From Chloroflexota bacterium (GTDB lineage Bacteria; Chloroflexota; Dehalococcoidia; DSGV01), in the NCBI GenBank assembly GCA_021787985.1, contig JAJYLG010000003.1, forward strand, positions 38,568 through 102,567: DNA of 64,000 nucleotides, in the 5' to 3' direction. Of this stretch, positions 42,046-49,267 are shown in pieces. A model generated the notes under the pieces. That model was not told the origin of the DNA. It made no database searches and worked only from the letters and a program-made list of their open reading frames with translations. The position numbers and the translations under genes are program-made. Every line of letters begins with the position of its first letter. Positions within the stretch are counted from its first letter, which is position 1.

Positions 42046-42357
42046 ATGGCTGACGTGAACGGAGTGACCGCCAGCGCGGCGCAGCTCGCCGGGCGGGCGT
42101 ACGGGGCGTCGCGTGCGCCCGGGGCCCGGGCGGGCCAGGCGAACAGCGGCCAGCCCGCGCGAGCGGGCCAGCACGTCGACCGCGTGGTGGTATCCGGCGA
42201 CGCGCAGGTCGCCTACGCCGCGCTGACCGCCATGCGGGCGGCGCCGGAGATCCGCGTGGAACACGTGGCAGCCCTGCGCCGGGCGATCCAGGATGGCACG
42301 TTCCGCGTTGACCCGGAGCGCATCGCCTTGAAGATGCTGGAGCGGACCGGTGCCTGA
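42046..42357 (+). CDS. flgM: Anti-sigma-28 factor FlgM (first copy)
   Basis: A 103-residue protein whose C-terminal half, V-D-R-V-V-V-S to the end, with A-L-R-R-A-I-Q-D-G-T-F-R-V-D and I-A-L-K-M-L, fits FlgM. FlgM binds FliA until it is exported through the finished hook. The N-terminal half is Ala/Gly-rich and probably disordered. Its stop overlaps the flgN start by eight bases. A second FlgM-like gene lies at 52.9 kb. Confidence 0.85.
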   Translation: MADVNGVTASAAQLAGRAYGASRAPGARAGQANSGQPARAGQHVDRVVVSGDAQVAYAALTAMRAAPEIRVEHVAALRRAIQDGTFRVDPERIALKMLERTGA

Positions 42358-42823
42358 CGTCGACCGCGCGACCTTGCTCGAGGTGCTCGCCGAGGAGCTG
42401 CGGGTCTGCACGCGTCTGATCGAGGCGATGGGACGGATGCAGCGTGCGCTCATCGCCGGCGACCTGGACGCGATGCACGCGTCCGTGATGGAGCAGCAGG
42501 GGCTGGTGGCGCGCGTGGAACGGCTCGAGACGACGCGCGCCCAGGCCGTCGGAGGTGGTGGCGGCGAAGGGGCGTCGCGGCTGAGCCAGCTCATGCCGCT
42601 TTTCGAGGGGCGAGAGCGCGAGCGTGCGGAGCGGCTGCGCGAGCGGCTACGCGAGGCCGCGCTGCGCATGCACGAGCTGAACCGGCAGAACGAGGCGCTG
42701 GCCAGCGGCCAGCTCAACGTCATCGAACGCTGGTCGAGCATCCTCTCGGCGCGCGAGGGCGCCGGGACCTACGGGCAGCAGCGGGCGCCGCAACGCTCGC
42801 GCAAGGTGAACGTCCGGGTCTGA
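42350..42823 (+). CDS. flgN: FlgN-type export chaperone
   Basis: A 157-residue, almost wholly helical protein. Pattern L-L-E-V-L-A-E-E-L at the start and A-L-R-M-H-E-L-N-R-Q-N-E near residue 110 match FlgN, the chaperone of the hook-filament junction proteins FlgK and FlgL, which follow downstream. It starts with GTG inside the flgM end. A Gly-rich loop (64-72) interrupts the helices. Confidence 0.8.
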   Translation: MPDVDRATLLEVLAEELRVCTRLIEAMGRMQRALIAGDLDAMHASVMEQQGLVARVERLETTRAQAVGGGGGEGASRLSQLMPLFEGRERERAERLRERLREAALRMHELNRQNEALASGQLNVIERWSSILSAREGAGTYGQQRAPQRSRKVNVRV

Positions 42824-42853
42824 CCCGGCTGGGACGACAGGAGGGTCCGCGGC

Positions 42854-44260
42854 ATGGCACTGAGCGTGGGTCTCGACACGGCGCTGACCGGCCTGCGCGC
42901 GGCGCAGACCGCCACGGACGTCGTCTCGCACAACATCGCCAACGCCAACACCGACGGCTTCACCCGCCAGGTGGTCGATTTTCAGGCGATCCCCGCGGTG
43001 CAGGGCTGGGGGCTCTCCAACGCGTTCGGCGTCCCGCGCCCGGGGCTGGGTGTGGACGCCAGTGATATTCGCCGGCTGCGCGACGCGTTCCTCGACTTCC
43101 AGTACCGGGACGCGAACTCCCAGTCGAGCATGTACCAGCGCATGGTGGACGCGTTCGACAAGCTGCAGGTGGTCTTCAACGAGCCGACCGACGGCGGGCT
43201 CAACGCCCAGATCGCTCAGTTCTTCAGCTCGTTCCGGGACGTGGCGTCGCAGCCGGAGTCGGTGGCGGCGCGTGCGTCGGTGGTGCAGAACGCCGCGAAC
43301 ATGACGTCCGAGGTCAACCGGGTGGCGCAGCAGCTCGTCGATCTGCGCAAGGAGCTCGACCAGCAGGTGAGCCTGAAGGTCCAGCAGATCAACACGATCA
43401 CGTCGCAGGTCGCCGACCTCAACCAGCAGATCGTCGCCACCGAGCTGCAGAACGGCAACGCCAGCGACCTGCGCGACCGGCGCGACCTGCTGGTGGACCA
43501 GCTCTCCGGGCTGGTCCCGCTCCATACCACCGAGGACGCGAAGGGCAGCCTGACCATCTACACGCAGGACCGCGCCATCGTCGACGGTGCCGCGGTGATC
43601 AAGCTGACCACGGTGCCGGACGGTGCGAACAGCGGCCTCCAGAAGGTTGTGTACGACGACCAGTCGCAACAACCGGTGACCGTCGGCGGCGGCGAGCTGG
43701 GGGCGCTTCTGGCGGCGCGGGACCAAGTGGTGCCGCAGCAGCAGCAGGCGCTCGACGCGCTGGCGCAGCAGTTGATCACCTCGGTGAACGCGGCGCACCA
43801 GGCCGGCTACGGGCTGGACAACAGCACGGGGTTGGACTTCTTCGTCGGGAATTCGGCGCTGACCATCGGGGTCAGCGGGACCTTGCTGCAGAGCCCGGAG
43901 AAGCTGGCGCTCTCGTCTCAGCCGAACGAGCCGGGCAACTCGGACAACGCATCGGCGATCGTCGGCCTACAGTCGCAGCCGCTGATGTCAGGGGGCACGG
44001 CGACGCTCGAGGATTTCTACCGCACGCTCGTCGCGACCCTGGGCGTGGGGGCCCAGAAGGCCCAGGCCCAGTCACAGAACCAGCAGCTCGTGCTGCAGGG
44101 GATCGAACAGCAGCGCCAGGGCGGCTCCGGCGTGTCGCTCGACGAGGAGTCGACCAACCTGATCCGCTTCCAGCGCGCATACGAGGCGTCCGCCCGGGTG
44201 GTGACAGTGGTCGACGGCATGCTCGACACCCTGATCAACCGCACTGGCGTGCTCGGCTAG
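42854..44260 (+). CDS. flgK: Flagellar hook-associated protein FlgK (HAP1)
   Basis: A 468-residue hook-filament junction protein. The N-terminal helix has G-L-R-A-A-Q-T-A-T-D-V-V-S-H-N-I-A-N-A-N and the C-terminus ends in the standard E-S-T-N-L-I-R-F-Q-R-A-Y-E-A-S-A-R helix. The middle contains coiled segments with long Gln-rich stretches. Length is near the lower range for FlgK. It is followed ten bases later by flgL. Confidence 0.94.
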   Translation: MALSVGLDTALTGLRAAQTATDVVSHNIANANTDGFTRQVVDFQAIPAVQGWGLSNAFGVPRPGLGVDASDIRRLRDAFLDFQYRDANSQSSMYQRMVDAFDKLQVVFNEPTDGGLNAQIAQFFSSFRDVASQPESVAARASVVQNAANMTSEVNRVAQQLVDLRKELDQQVSLKVQQINTITSQVADLNQQIVATELQNGNASDLRDRRDLLVDQLSGLVPLHTTEDAKGSLTIYTQDRAIVDGAAVIKLTTVPDGANSGLQKVVYDDQSQQPVTVGGGELGALLAARDQVVPQQQQALDALAQQLITSVNAAHQAGYGLDNSTGLDFFVGNSALTIGVSGTLLQSPEKLALSSQPNEPGNSDNASAIVGLQSQPLMSGGTATLEDFYRTLVATLGVGAQKAQAQSQNQQLVLQGIEQQRQGGSGVSLDEESTNLIRFQRAYEASARVVTVVDGMLDTLINRTGVLG

Positions 44261-44270
44261 AGGCAGGACG

Positions 44271-45155
44271 ATGCGCATCACCGACCGAGTCATGCTCGAC
44301 CGCGTCAACGCGAACCTCCAGGCGAACCTGGAGCGGCTGTCCGACCTGCAGCAGCAGCTCTCGGGCGGCAAGCGTATCCGGCGACCGTCGGACGATCCGG
44401 CGGACACCGTCACGGCGCTCCGCTACCGCTCGCAGCTCGCCCTCAACGCGCAGTATGAGCGCGGGCTTGACGCCGCACGGGTGCGCCTGGGCGCCACCGA
44501 TACGGCGCTCGGGCAGCTTGGCGACCTGCTGCAGCGCGCGCACGAGCTCGCCGTGCAAGGCGGCACGGTGACCGTCGGGCCGGCCGAGATGCAGGACCTT
44601 GCCGCCGAGGTCGGCCAGCTCCTGAACGGCGCCGTCACGCTCGGCAACACGAATTTCGCTGGACAGTACATCTTCGCCGGCACCAAGACGCTCACCTCGC
44701 CGTTCGCCCTGAGCGGCGCCCCGCCCACCGCCTACACCTTCGTCGGGAACAGCTCGCAGACGGCGGTCGACATCGGCGCCGGCGCCCCGTTCCCCACGAA
44801 CGTCGACGGCAACGCCGCTTGCGGTCCCGCGCTGAGCGTGCTGATCAAGCTGCGCAACGACCTCGCGGCCGGCGACCACGTGGCCGTGGGCAGCGACGTC
44901 TCCTCACTTCAGACGGCGCTCGATACCACGCTGCAGGTGCGCGGCGACGTCGGGGCGCGGATGAACCGCGTGCAGGCGCTGCAGTCGGAGATCGGCCAGT
45001 CGCAGGCGTACCTGCAGCAGCTCGATGCGCAGACGGAGGACCTCGACATCGCCGACGCGGTGGTCAAGCTGACTTCCCAGCAGGCGGTGTACGAGGCGGC
45101 GCTGCGGGTCGCGGCCCGCGCGAGCCAGTCGAGCCTGCTGGATTTCCTACGATGA
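44271..45155 (+). CDS. flgL: Flagellar hook-associated protein FlgL (HAP3)
   Basis: A 294-residue flagellin-like junction protein. The N-terminal I-T-D-R-V-M-L-D, L-S-G-G-K-R-I-R-R-P-S-D-D-P and the C-terminal A-R-A-S-Q-S-S-L-L-D-F-L-R are diagnostic. FlgL links FlgK to the filament. fliW begins just past its end, within 15 bases. Confidence 0.94.
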   Translation: MRITDRVMLDRVNANLQANLERLSDLQQQLSGGKRIRRPSDDPADTVTALRYRSQLALNAQYERGLDAARVRLGATDTALGQLGDLLQRAHELAVQGGTVTVGPAEMQDLAAEVGQLLNGAVTLGNTNFAGQYIFAGTKTLTSPFALSGAPPTAYTFVGNSSQTAVDIGAGAPFPTNVDGNAACGPALSVLIKLRNDLAAGDHVAVGSDVSSLQTALDTTLQVRGDVGARMNRVQALQSEIGQSQAYLQQLDAQTEDLDIADAVVKLTSQQAVYEAALRVAARASQSSLLDFLR

Positions 45156-45169
45156 GGCAGAAGGACGGG

Positions 45170-45601
45170 ATGGCCATGGCACCCACCACGATCGCTCCAA
45201 CGAACCGGCCGCAGACCGTGCCCACGCGCGTGCGCTTCGTCGCGCCGCTGATCGGCCTCGAAGAGCGGCGTGACTTCCGGCTGCGGCAGGACCGTGGCTC
45301 CGCGCTCTACGTGATGCGCGCGGTCGGCGACCCGAGCGTGCGCTTCCTGCTGGCAGAGCCGTTCCTCATCTGCCCCCACTACGAGGTCTCCCTGGCGGAC
45401 GGAGACGCGCGTGAGCTCGGGGTCGAACACCCCGAGGACGCGCTCGTGTTGGTGACGCTGACCGTCCGCCGCGAGCCGCCCGGTGTGACAGCGAACCTCC
45501 TCGCGCCGTTGGTGATCGCTCGCGACAGCGGGCGCGGGCGCCAGCTCGTGCTCGACGACCGCCGCTACTCCCTGCGCCATCCGCTGACTGGGTCGCGGTA
45601 G
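45170..45601 (+). CDS. fliW: Flagellar assembly factor FliW
   Basis: A 143-residue FliW-family protein: F-V-A-P-L-I-G-L-E-E near the N-terminus, F-L-L-A-E-P-F-L-I-C-P-H-Y in the middle, and V-L-V-T-L-T-V at about residue 100. FliW binds both flagellin and CsrA; free FliW relieves CsrA repression of flagellin translation. The ATG at 45170 has AAGGA upstream; an ATG at 45152 overlapping the flgL stop and one at 45176 are alternatives. csrA follows by ten bases. Confidence 0.9.
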   Translation: MAMAPTTIAPTNRPQTVPTRVRFVAPLIGLEERRDFRLRQDRGSALYVMRAVGDPSVRFLLAEPFLICPHYEVSLADGDARELGVEHPEDALVLVTLTVRREPPGVTANLLAPLVIARDSGRGRQLVLDDRRYSLRHPLTGSR

Positions 45602-45611
45602 GGAGGGTCGG

Positions 45612-45896
45612 GTGCTGATCCTCTCCCGCAAGACCGAGCAGGCCGTCGTGATCCAGGGGAACATCGTCGTCACCGTGCTGGGCGTGGATGGGGACCGCGT
45701 CAAGCTCGGCATCAGCGCGCCGCCGGACGTGATCGTCCTGCGCGAGGAGCTGGTGAGCGAGCTTGCGGAAGAGAACCGCACCGCGGCCGCCGGCGCGCAC
45801 GCGCGCCTGACCGAGCTGCGCGGCCTGCTGCGGACGCCGGCCGATGGCGCGGCGCCCGGCCCAATCGCCGACGGCGATACCCCGCGTTCCTCCTGA
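45612..45896 (+). CDS. csrA: Translational regulator CsrA
   Basis: A 94-residue protein with the CsrA start L-I-L-S-R-K-T-E-Q-A-V-V-I and the R-V-K-L-G-I-S-A-P-P-D-V-I-V-L-R-E-E-L core. The last 30 residues are an extra low-complexity tail; typical CsrA is 60-75 residues. It binds GGA motifs in mRNA leaders and here probably represses fliC, whose leader begins right after this gene, in partnership with FliW. It starts with GTG. Confidence 0.93.
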   Translation: MLILSRKTEQAVVIQGNIVVTVLGVDGDRVKLGISAPPDVIVLREELVSELAEENRTAAAGAHARLTELRGLLRTPADGAAPGPIADGDTPRSS

Positions 45897-45930
45897 CCCG
45901 CTCTCGCCTCCATCTTCGCGACCTGGCCCC

Positions 45931-45957
45931 TTAAGCCCTCCCGATTCCTGTCGATCC
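45931..45957 (+). promoter_or_regulatory. Sigma-28 (FliA) type promoter of fliC
   Basis: TTAA (45931-45934), a 15-base spacer and GTCGATCC (45950-45957), the same pattern as before flaG and cheY. It would give a leader of about 175 bases before fliC. Confidence 0.6.
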
Positions 45958-46037
45958 TCACGCCGGAACACCTGGAGCGAGGCGAGAGGAGGTCGGGCCC
46001 TCGGCAGGCGGAGGGCAGTGGGCGGGGGTCGACCCGG

Positions 46038-46128
46038 CCGGGAACGGGGCCCAGGATTCCCGGAAGCGCACAATCCGGGCGCCATGGAAGGCGGCCGGCG
46101 TGCATAGCACGAAGGACGGATAGGAGGT
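46038..46128 (+). promoter_or_regulatory. fliC leader with clustered GGA motifs (candidate CsrA sites)
   Basis: A hairpin CCGGGAA/TTCCCGG (46038-46063) shows GGA (46054-46056) in its loop. Three more GGA motifs (46114-46116, 46118-46120, 46123-46125) run into the AGGAGG ribosome site at 46122-46127. CsrA bound to both would block translation, as in Bacillus hag. The ribosome site is also unusually far (about 13 bases) from the ATG. Confidence 0.5.
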
Positions 46129-46140
46129 CCGAAACCGACA

Positions 46141-46974
46141 ATGGCACTCTACATCAACACGAACATCATGGCGCTGGACGCGCAGCGTAACTTGGGCATC
46201 ACCGCCCAGAAGATGGCGAGGGCGCTGGAGCGACTCTCCAGCGGCCTGCGCATCAACCGCGCCGCCGACGACGCGGCCGGCCTGGCCATCAGCGAGAAGC
46301 TGACCAGTCAGGTCAACGGCCTATCGCAGGCCACGCGCAACGCGCAGGATGGCATCAGCATGGTGCAGACGGCCGAAGGTGCGCTGAACGAGAGCCACGC
46401 CATCCTGCAGCGCGTACGCGAGCTGGTCGTTCAGGCGGGTACGGCGACCGTTTCGAGCTCTGACAAGTCGCAAATCCAGCAGGAGATCACCCAGCTCCAG
46501 GCCGAGCTTGACCGGATCGCCAGCACGACGAACTACAACGGCACCAAGCTGCTGGACGGGACCCTGGCAGGCCAACTCTTGGTCGGCGCCAACGGAACAA
46601 CCAGTGACTACATCTCCGTCAGCGTGGCGACCACGATGAGCTCCGCGGGGCTCGCCGTCGACGCCACGGCGGTGGACGTCACGAGCACCACGCTGACCAC
46701 GAGCGCCATGCTCACGAGCATCGACAGCGCCATCGGCACCGTGTCCACCACGCGCGCCGGCCTCGGCGCCGTGCAGAACCGCCTCGAACACACGATCAAT
46801 TCGCTGGGCGTCGCGGTGGAGAATCTGCAGGCGTCCGTCTCGCGCATCCGCGACGCGGACATCGCTCAGGAGACCAGCAACATGGTCACCGCCCAGATCC
46901 TGCAGCAGGCGGGCACCGCCGTGCTTGCCCAGGCGAACCAGGCGCCGCAAGCTGCGCTCAAGCTGCTGCAATAG
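46141..46974 (+). CDS. fliC: Flagellin
   Basis: A 277-residue flagellin. The N-terminal D0/D1 region has I-N-T-N-I-M-A-L-D-A-Q-R-N-L and L-S-S-G-L-R-I-N-R-A-A-D-D-A-A-G-L; the C-terminal D0 ends V-L-A-Q-A-N-Q-A-P-Q-A-A-L-K-L-L-Q. The variable middle is short and Thr/Ser-rich, with little room for D2/D3. It is the only flagellin in the window. It is controlled by a FliA-type promoter and probably by CsrA/FliW. A reverse-strand glycosyltransferase lies behind it. Confidence 0.97.
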   Translation: MALYINTNIMALDAQRNLGITAQKMARALERLSSGLRINRAADDAAGLAISEKLTSQVNGLSQATRNAQDGISMVQTAEGALNESHAILQRVRELVVQAGTATVSSSDKSQIQQEITQLQAELDRIASTTNYNGTKLLDGTLAGQLLVGANGTTSDYISVSVATTMSSAGLAVDATAVDVTSTTLTTSAMLTSIDSAIGTVSTTRAGLGAVQNRLEHTINSLGVAVENLQASVSRIRDADIAQETSNMVTAQILQQAGTAVLAQANQAPQAALKLLQ

Positions 46975-46994
46975 CCGTTCGGCCCCAGCCGATC

Positions 46995-47028
46995 GCCAGG
47001 GGGCGCCCCTCGAGGGGCGCCCCCTGGC
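46995..47028 (+). terminator. Strong terminator hairpin of fliC
   Basis: GCCAGGGGGCGCCCC (46995-47009), loop TCGA, then the perfect 15-base complement (47014-47028), followed by GTTCTCT. It lies 20 bases after the flagellin stop. Confidence 0.8.
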
Positions 47029-47143
47029 GTTCTCTGCTGGCAGCCGTCGAGCTTGCGACCACCATCGGCGCCGTGCCGAACCACGATCCGCGTGCCCCGG
47101 AGGGATGTCACGCGATCCGGGCGGCCGCCGGCGACGACGACGA

Positions 47144-48616
47144 CTACGAAGCGCGCGCCTGGACCTGGTCGCACTCGCTCGCGCGCGCGAACCGTGTGCC
47201 CGCGGCGCGGACAGTGCGCGCTTCGTCTGGAAGGCCGGCGGCGTCCAGCAAGTCGGCGGCGAGAAACAGGGCCTCGGGCGGGGACACGGGAAGGTCGAGG
47301 AGCGAGGCGGCAGCTTCGAGGAGCTGTGGAGAGTCGTTCAACGTGAGGGCGCGGCGGCCGGCAAGATACACGTCGTCCGGCGCGCCGGGGGCGAGCAGCT
47401 CTGCGAGCTCGGCCGCTCCGGCCCGTCGCAGGCGCTCGCAGAGCAGGCCGAACGGCTGGTCGCGGACAGGCGGCTCGGCTGCATCCGGCCGCCCGACGCG
47501 CATGGCGCAGGCGGCCGCGAGGAGCGGCACCACCGGCGACGGCTCACCAGCCTGCTGCGCCTGGCGGGCATGCTCCAGGGCCGTCACGAAGGCGCCCCGG
47601 CGAACAGCCAGCAGGGCCAGCTCGCGATGCGGGATGAGGCCCTCGCTGGAGAGCGAATCGCGTATCCCCGGGATCTTGCCGACCTCGATAGCCCGTTCGT
47701 AGGCGTACCACGCTCCCTCCGCGTCATCGCACGCGTCGCGCGCGGCAGCGACCCGGCACCAGAGATCCGGGCTGATGCTGTGCGGGGCAGCGAGCTCGCC
47801 CAGCTCGCGCGCTTCTCCTGCGCGACCGGCTGCCAGCAGGCAGGAGAGCACTCCCACCGCGCACAGCGCGACGTAATCTGGCACGAAGTCGCACGAGTCG
47901 AGCTCGAGAAGTGGGCCGTGGAGCAGCGAGATCGCCTCGTCCAACTCCCCGCGTTGGGCTGCCACAAGTGCGAGGTAGGCGCGATACTTCGGGTTCTCTG
48001 GCTCGCGCTCGGCTGCGGCGCGGAGGATGCGCGTGTCGCGCTCCCATTTCTGCTTATGGTCGCCCGGTACGGGGTGCAGGTGCCGGATCCAGGGGCGTTC
48101 CGAGAGGAGCAGGCGATTCCAGGGGCCCGCGAAGACGTGCGGTTCCTCGTGCAGGGCAAAGCGCCACTCGATCCGGCCGGGCGCGTGGCGGAACAGGCGA
48201 GCCTGCGGTACGGCCGGAGTCCCGCGGACGTCGTGACCCGGCGGCACTCTGCGCTGGAAGAGCGCGACGCCCCACGTGTCGCCTGGCGCGCGGGCCGCCA
48301 GCAGGCGGAGCGCGTCCGCGCCGGCGTCGGCCAGCACCTCGTCCGAGTCGAGGATGAAGACCCAGTCGGTGCGCATCAGGTCGAGCGCGGCGTTGCGCGC
48401 GGCGGCGAAGTCATCGCACCAGTCGAAGAAGCCGACCTGGCAGCCGAAGTCGCGCGCCACGCGCACGGTGTCGTCGCGCGAGCCGGTGTCCACGACCACG
48501 AGCTGGTCGCACTGCGCCCGAACGGAAGCGAGCGCGGCCGGGAGCGTCTGTTCCGCGTCGCGGACGATCATGGAGAGGCCTACGGTTGGCAGTCGTCGTC
48601 GGTGGTTTCGCGTCAT
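47144..48616 (-). CDS. Family 2 glycosyltransferase with C-terminal TPR repeats
   Basis: A 490-residue protein. Residues 10-220 are a GT-A glycosyltransferase: S-M-I-V-R-D-A-E, V-V-D-T-G-S-R-D-D-T and the D-x-D site D-S-D (90-92) for metal and nucleotide sugar, plus a D-F-A-A-A-R-N motif. From about 215 the chain becomes helical TPR-like repeats. Similar GT2-TPR proteins lie beside flagellin genes in other bacteria and modify flagellin. It is the only minus-strand gene in the flagellar locus. Flagellin glycosylation is inferred from position. Confidence 0.82.
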   Translation of the reverse strand: MTRNHRRRLPTVGLSMIVRDAEQTLPAALASVRAQCDQLVVVDTGSRDDTVRVARDFGCQVGFFDWCDDFAAARNAALDLMRTDWVFILDSDEVLADAGADALRLLAARAPGDTWGVALFQRRVPPGHDVRGTPAVPQARLFRHAPGRIEWRFALHEEPHVFAGPWNRLLLSERPWIRHLHPVPGDHKQKWERDTRILRAAAEREPENPKYRAYLALVAAQRGELDEAISLLHGPLLELDSCDFVPDYVALCAVGVLSCLLAAGRAGEARELGELAAPHSISPDLWCRVAAARDACDDAEGAWYAYERAIEVGKIPGIRDSLSSEGLIPHRELALLAVRRGAFVTALEHARQAQQAGEPSPVVPLLAAACAMRVGRPDAAEPPVRDQPFGLLCERLRRAGAAELAELLAPGAPDDVYLAGRRALTLNDSPQLLEAAASLLDLPVSPPEALFLAADLLDAAGLPDEARTVRAAGTRFARASECDQVQARAS

Positions 48617-48875
48617 CGACGGCCCTTTCCGGCACAGTCGTGTCTGCCGGCCCGGCAGATGTGGCGCCGTCTACAGCGTCTCGCGGGCTGCGGGACGGGC
48701 TGAATCGGGGGATTCCCCGAACGTTTGGCAGCCTGCCCCCGCGAAAGCGGGGGGCACGCGCGGCCCCGGCGGAAGCTGAGGCCCGTTGGGCGTTGCCACG
48801 GCGGATCGGGTGTTTCCCGGGGGCGCCTCGGGGAGGAGCCCGGTGGCCCGCGACACCTTCACGGGGCGACGGTTC
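48617..48875. other. Intergenic stretch with a GAAA-loop hairpin
   Basis: About 260 bases between the divergent glycosyltransferase and the flaG promoter. It holds CCCCCGC-GAAA-GCGGGGG (48736-48753), a small palindrome of the REP-like kind. The start of the glycosyltransferase transcript must lie here. I see no gene. Confidence 0.5.
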
Positions 48876-48902
48876 TTAAGGGCGCGGCGATTGCGTCGAT
48901 GA
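48876..48902 (+). promoter_or_regulatory. Sigma-28 (FliA) type promoter of the flaG-fliD operon
   Basis: TTAA (48876-48879), 15-base spacer, GTCGATGA (48895-48902). Same spacing and -10 core as the fliC and cheY sites. It rules out the ATG at 48899 as start of the next gene because that codon lies in the -10 box. Confidence 0.65.
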
Positions 48903-48937
48903 TCGGGGCAGCGGAGGAAGGCTGCCGGTTGGATACC

Positions 48938-49261
48938 ATGCAGGTCAGCGAGGCCGCGGGCATCACCCCGGCCGGTCGCGGGTCGTGGAACGAAGGCCGG
49001 CGGGGCTCGTCCCGGCAGCGGCCGGACGACCGCTGGCCCGACGAGCTGGCGTACGTCCTGCGCCGGTCCGGGCGTATCCCCCCCGACGTACGCGAGACGA
49101 GCGCGGAGGCGGCGGTCGACGCGGACGGCCGAGTGCTGCGCTTCCTGGTGCGGGACGCGCGCTCCGGGCGGCTGCTGCTCGAATTGACGCCGGCCGAGCT
49201 GTCACGGCTGGCGGACGAGCAGCGGGTCTATCAGGGCCTGCTGGTGGAGCGGAGAGGCTAG
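48938..49261 (+). CDS. flaG: FlaG-like flagellar protein
   Basis: A 107-residue protein located directly upstream of fliD, the usual place of flaG. The C-terminal half, with L-R-F-L-V-R-D-A-R-S-G-R-L-L-L-E-L-T-P-A-E-L-S-R-L-A, follows the FlaG pattern (two beta strands around a turn, then a helix with P-x-E). The N-terminal half is variable. FlaG affects filament length; the mechanism is unknown. A TTG at 48929 is an alternative start with a better-spaced AAGG site. Confidence 0.72.
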   Translation: MQVSEAAGITPAGRGSWNEGRRGSSRQRPDDRWPDELAYVLRRSGRIPPDVRETSAEAAVDADGRVLRFLVRDARSGRLLLELTPAELSRLADEQRVYQGLLVERRG

Positions 49262-49267
49262 GGCGAC

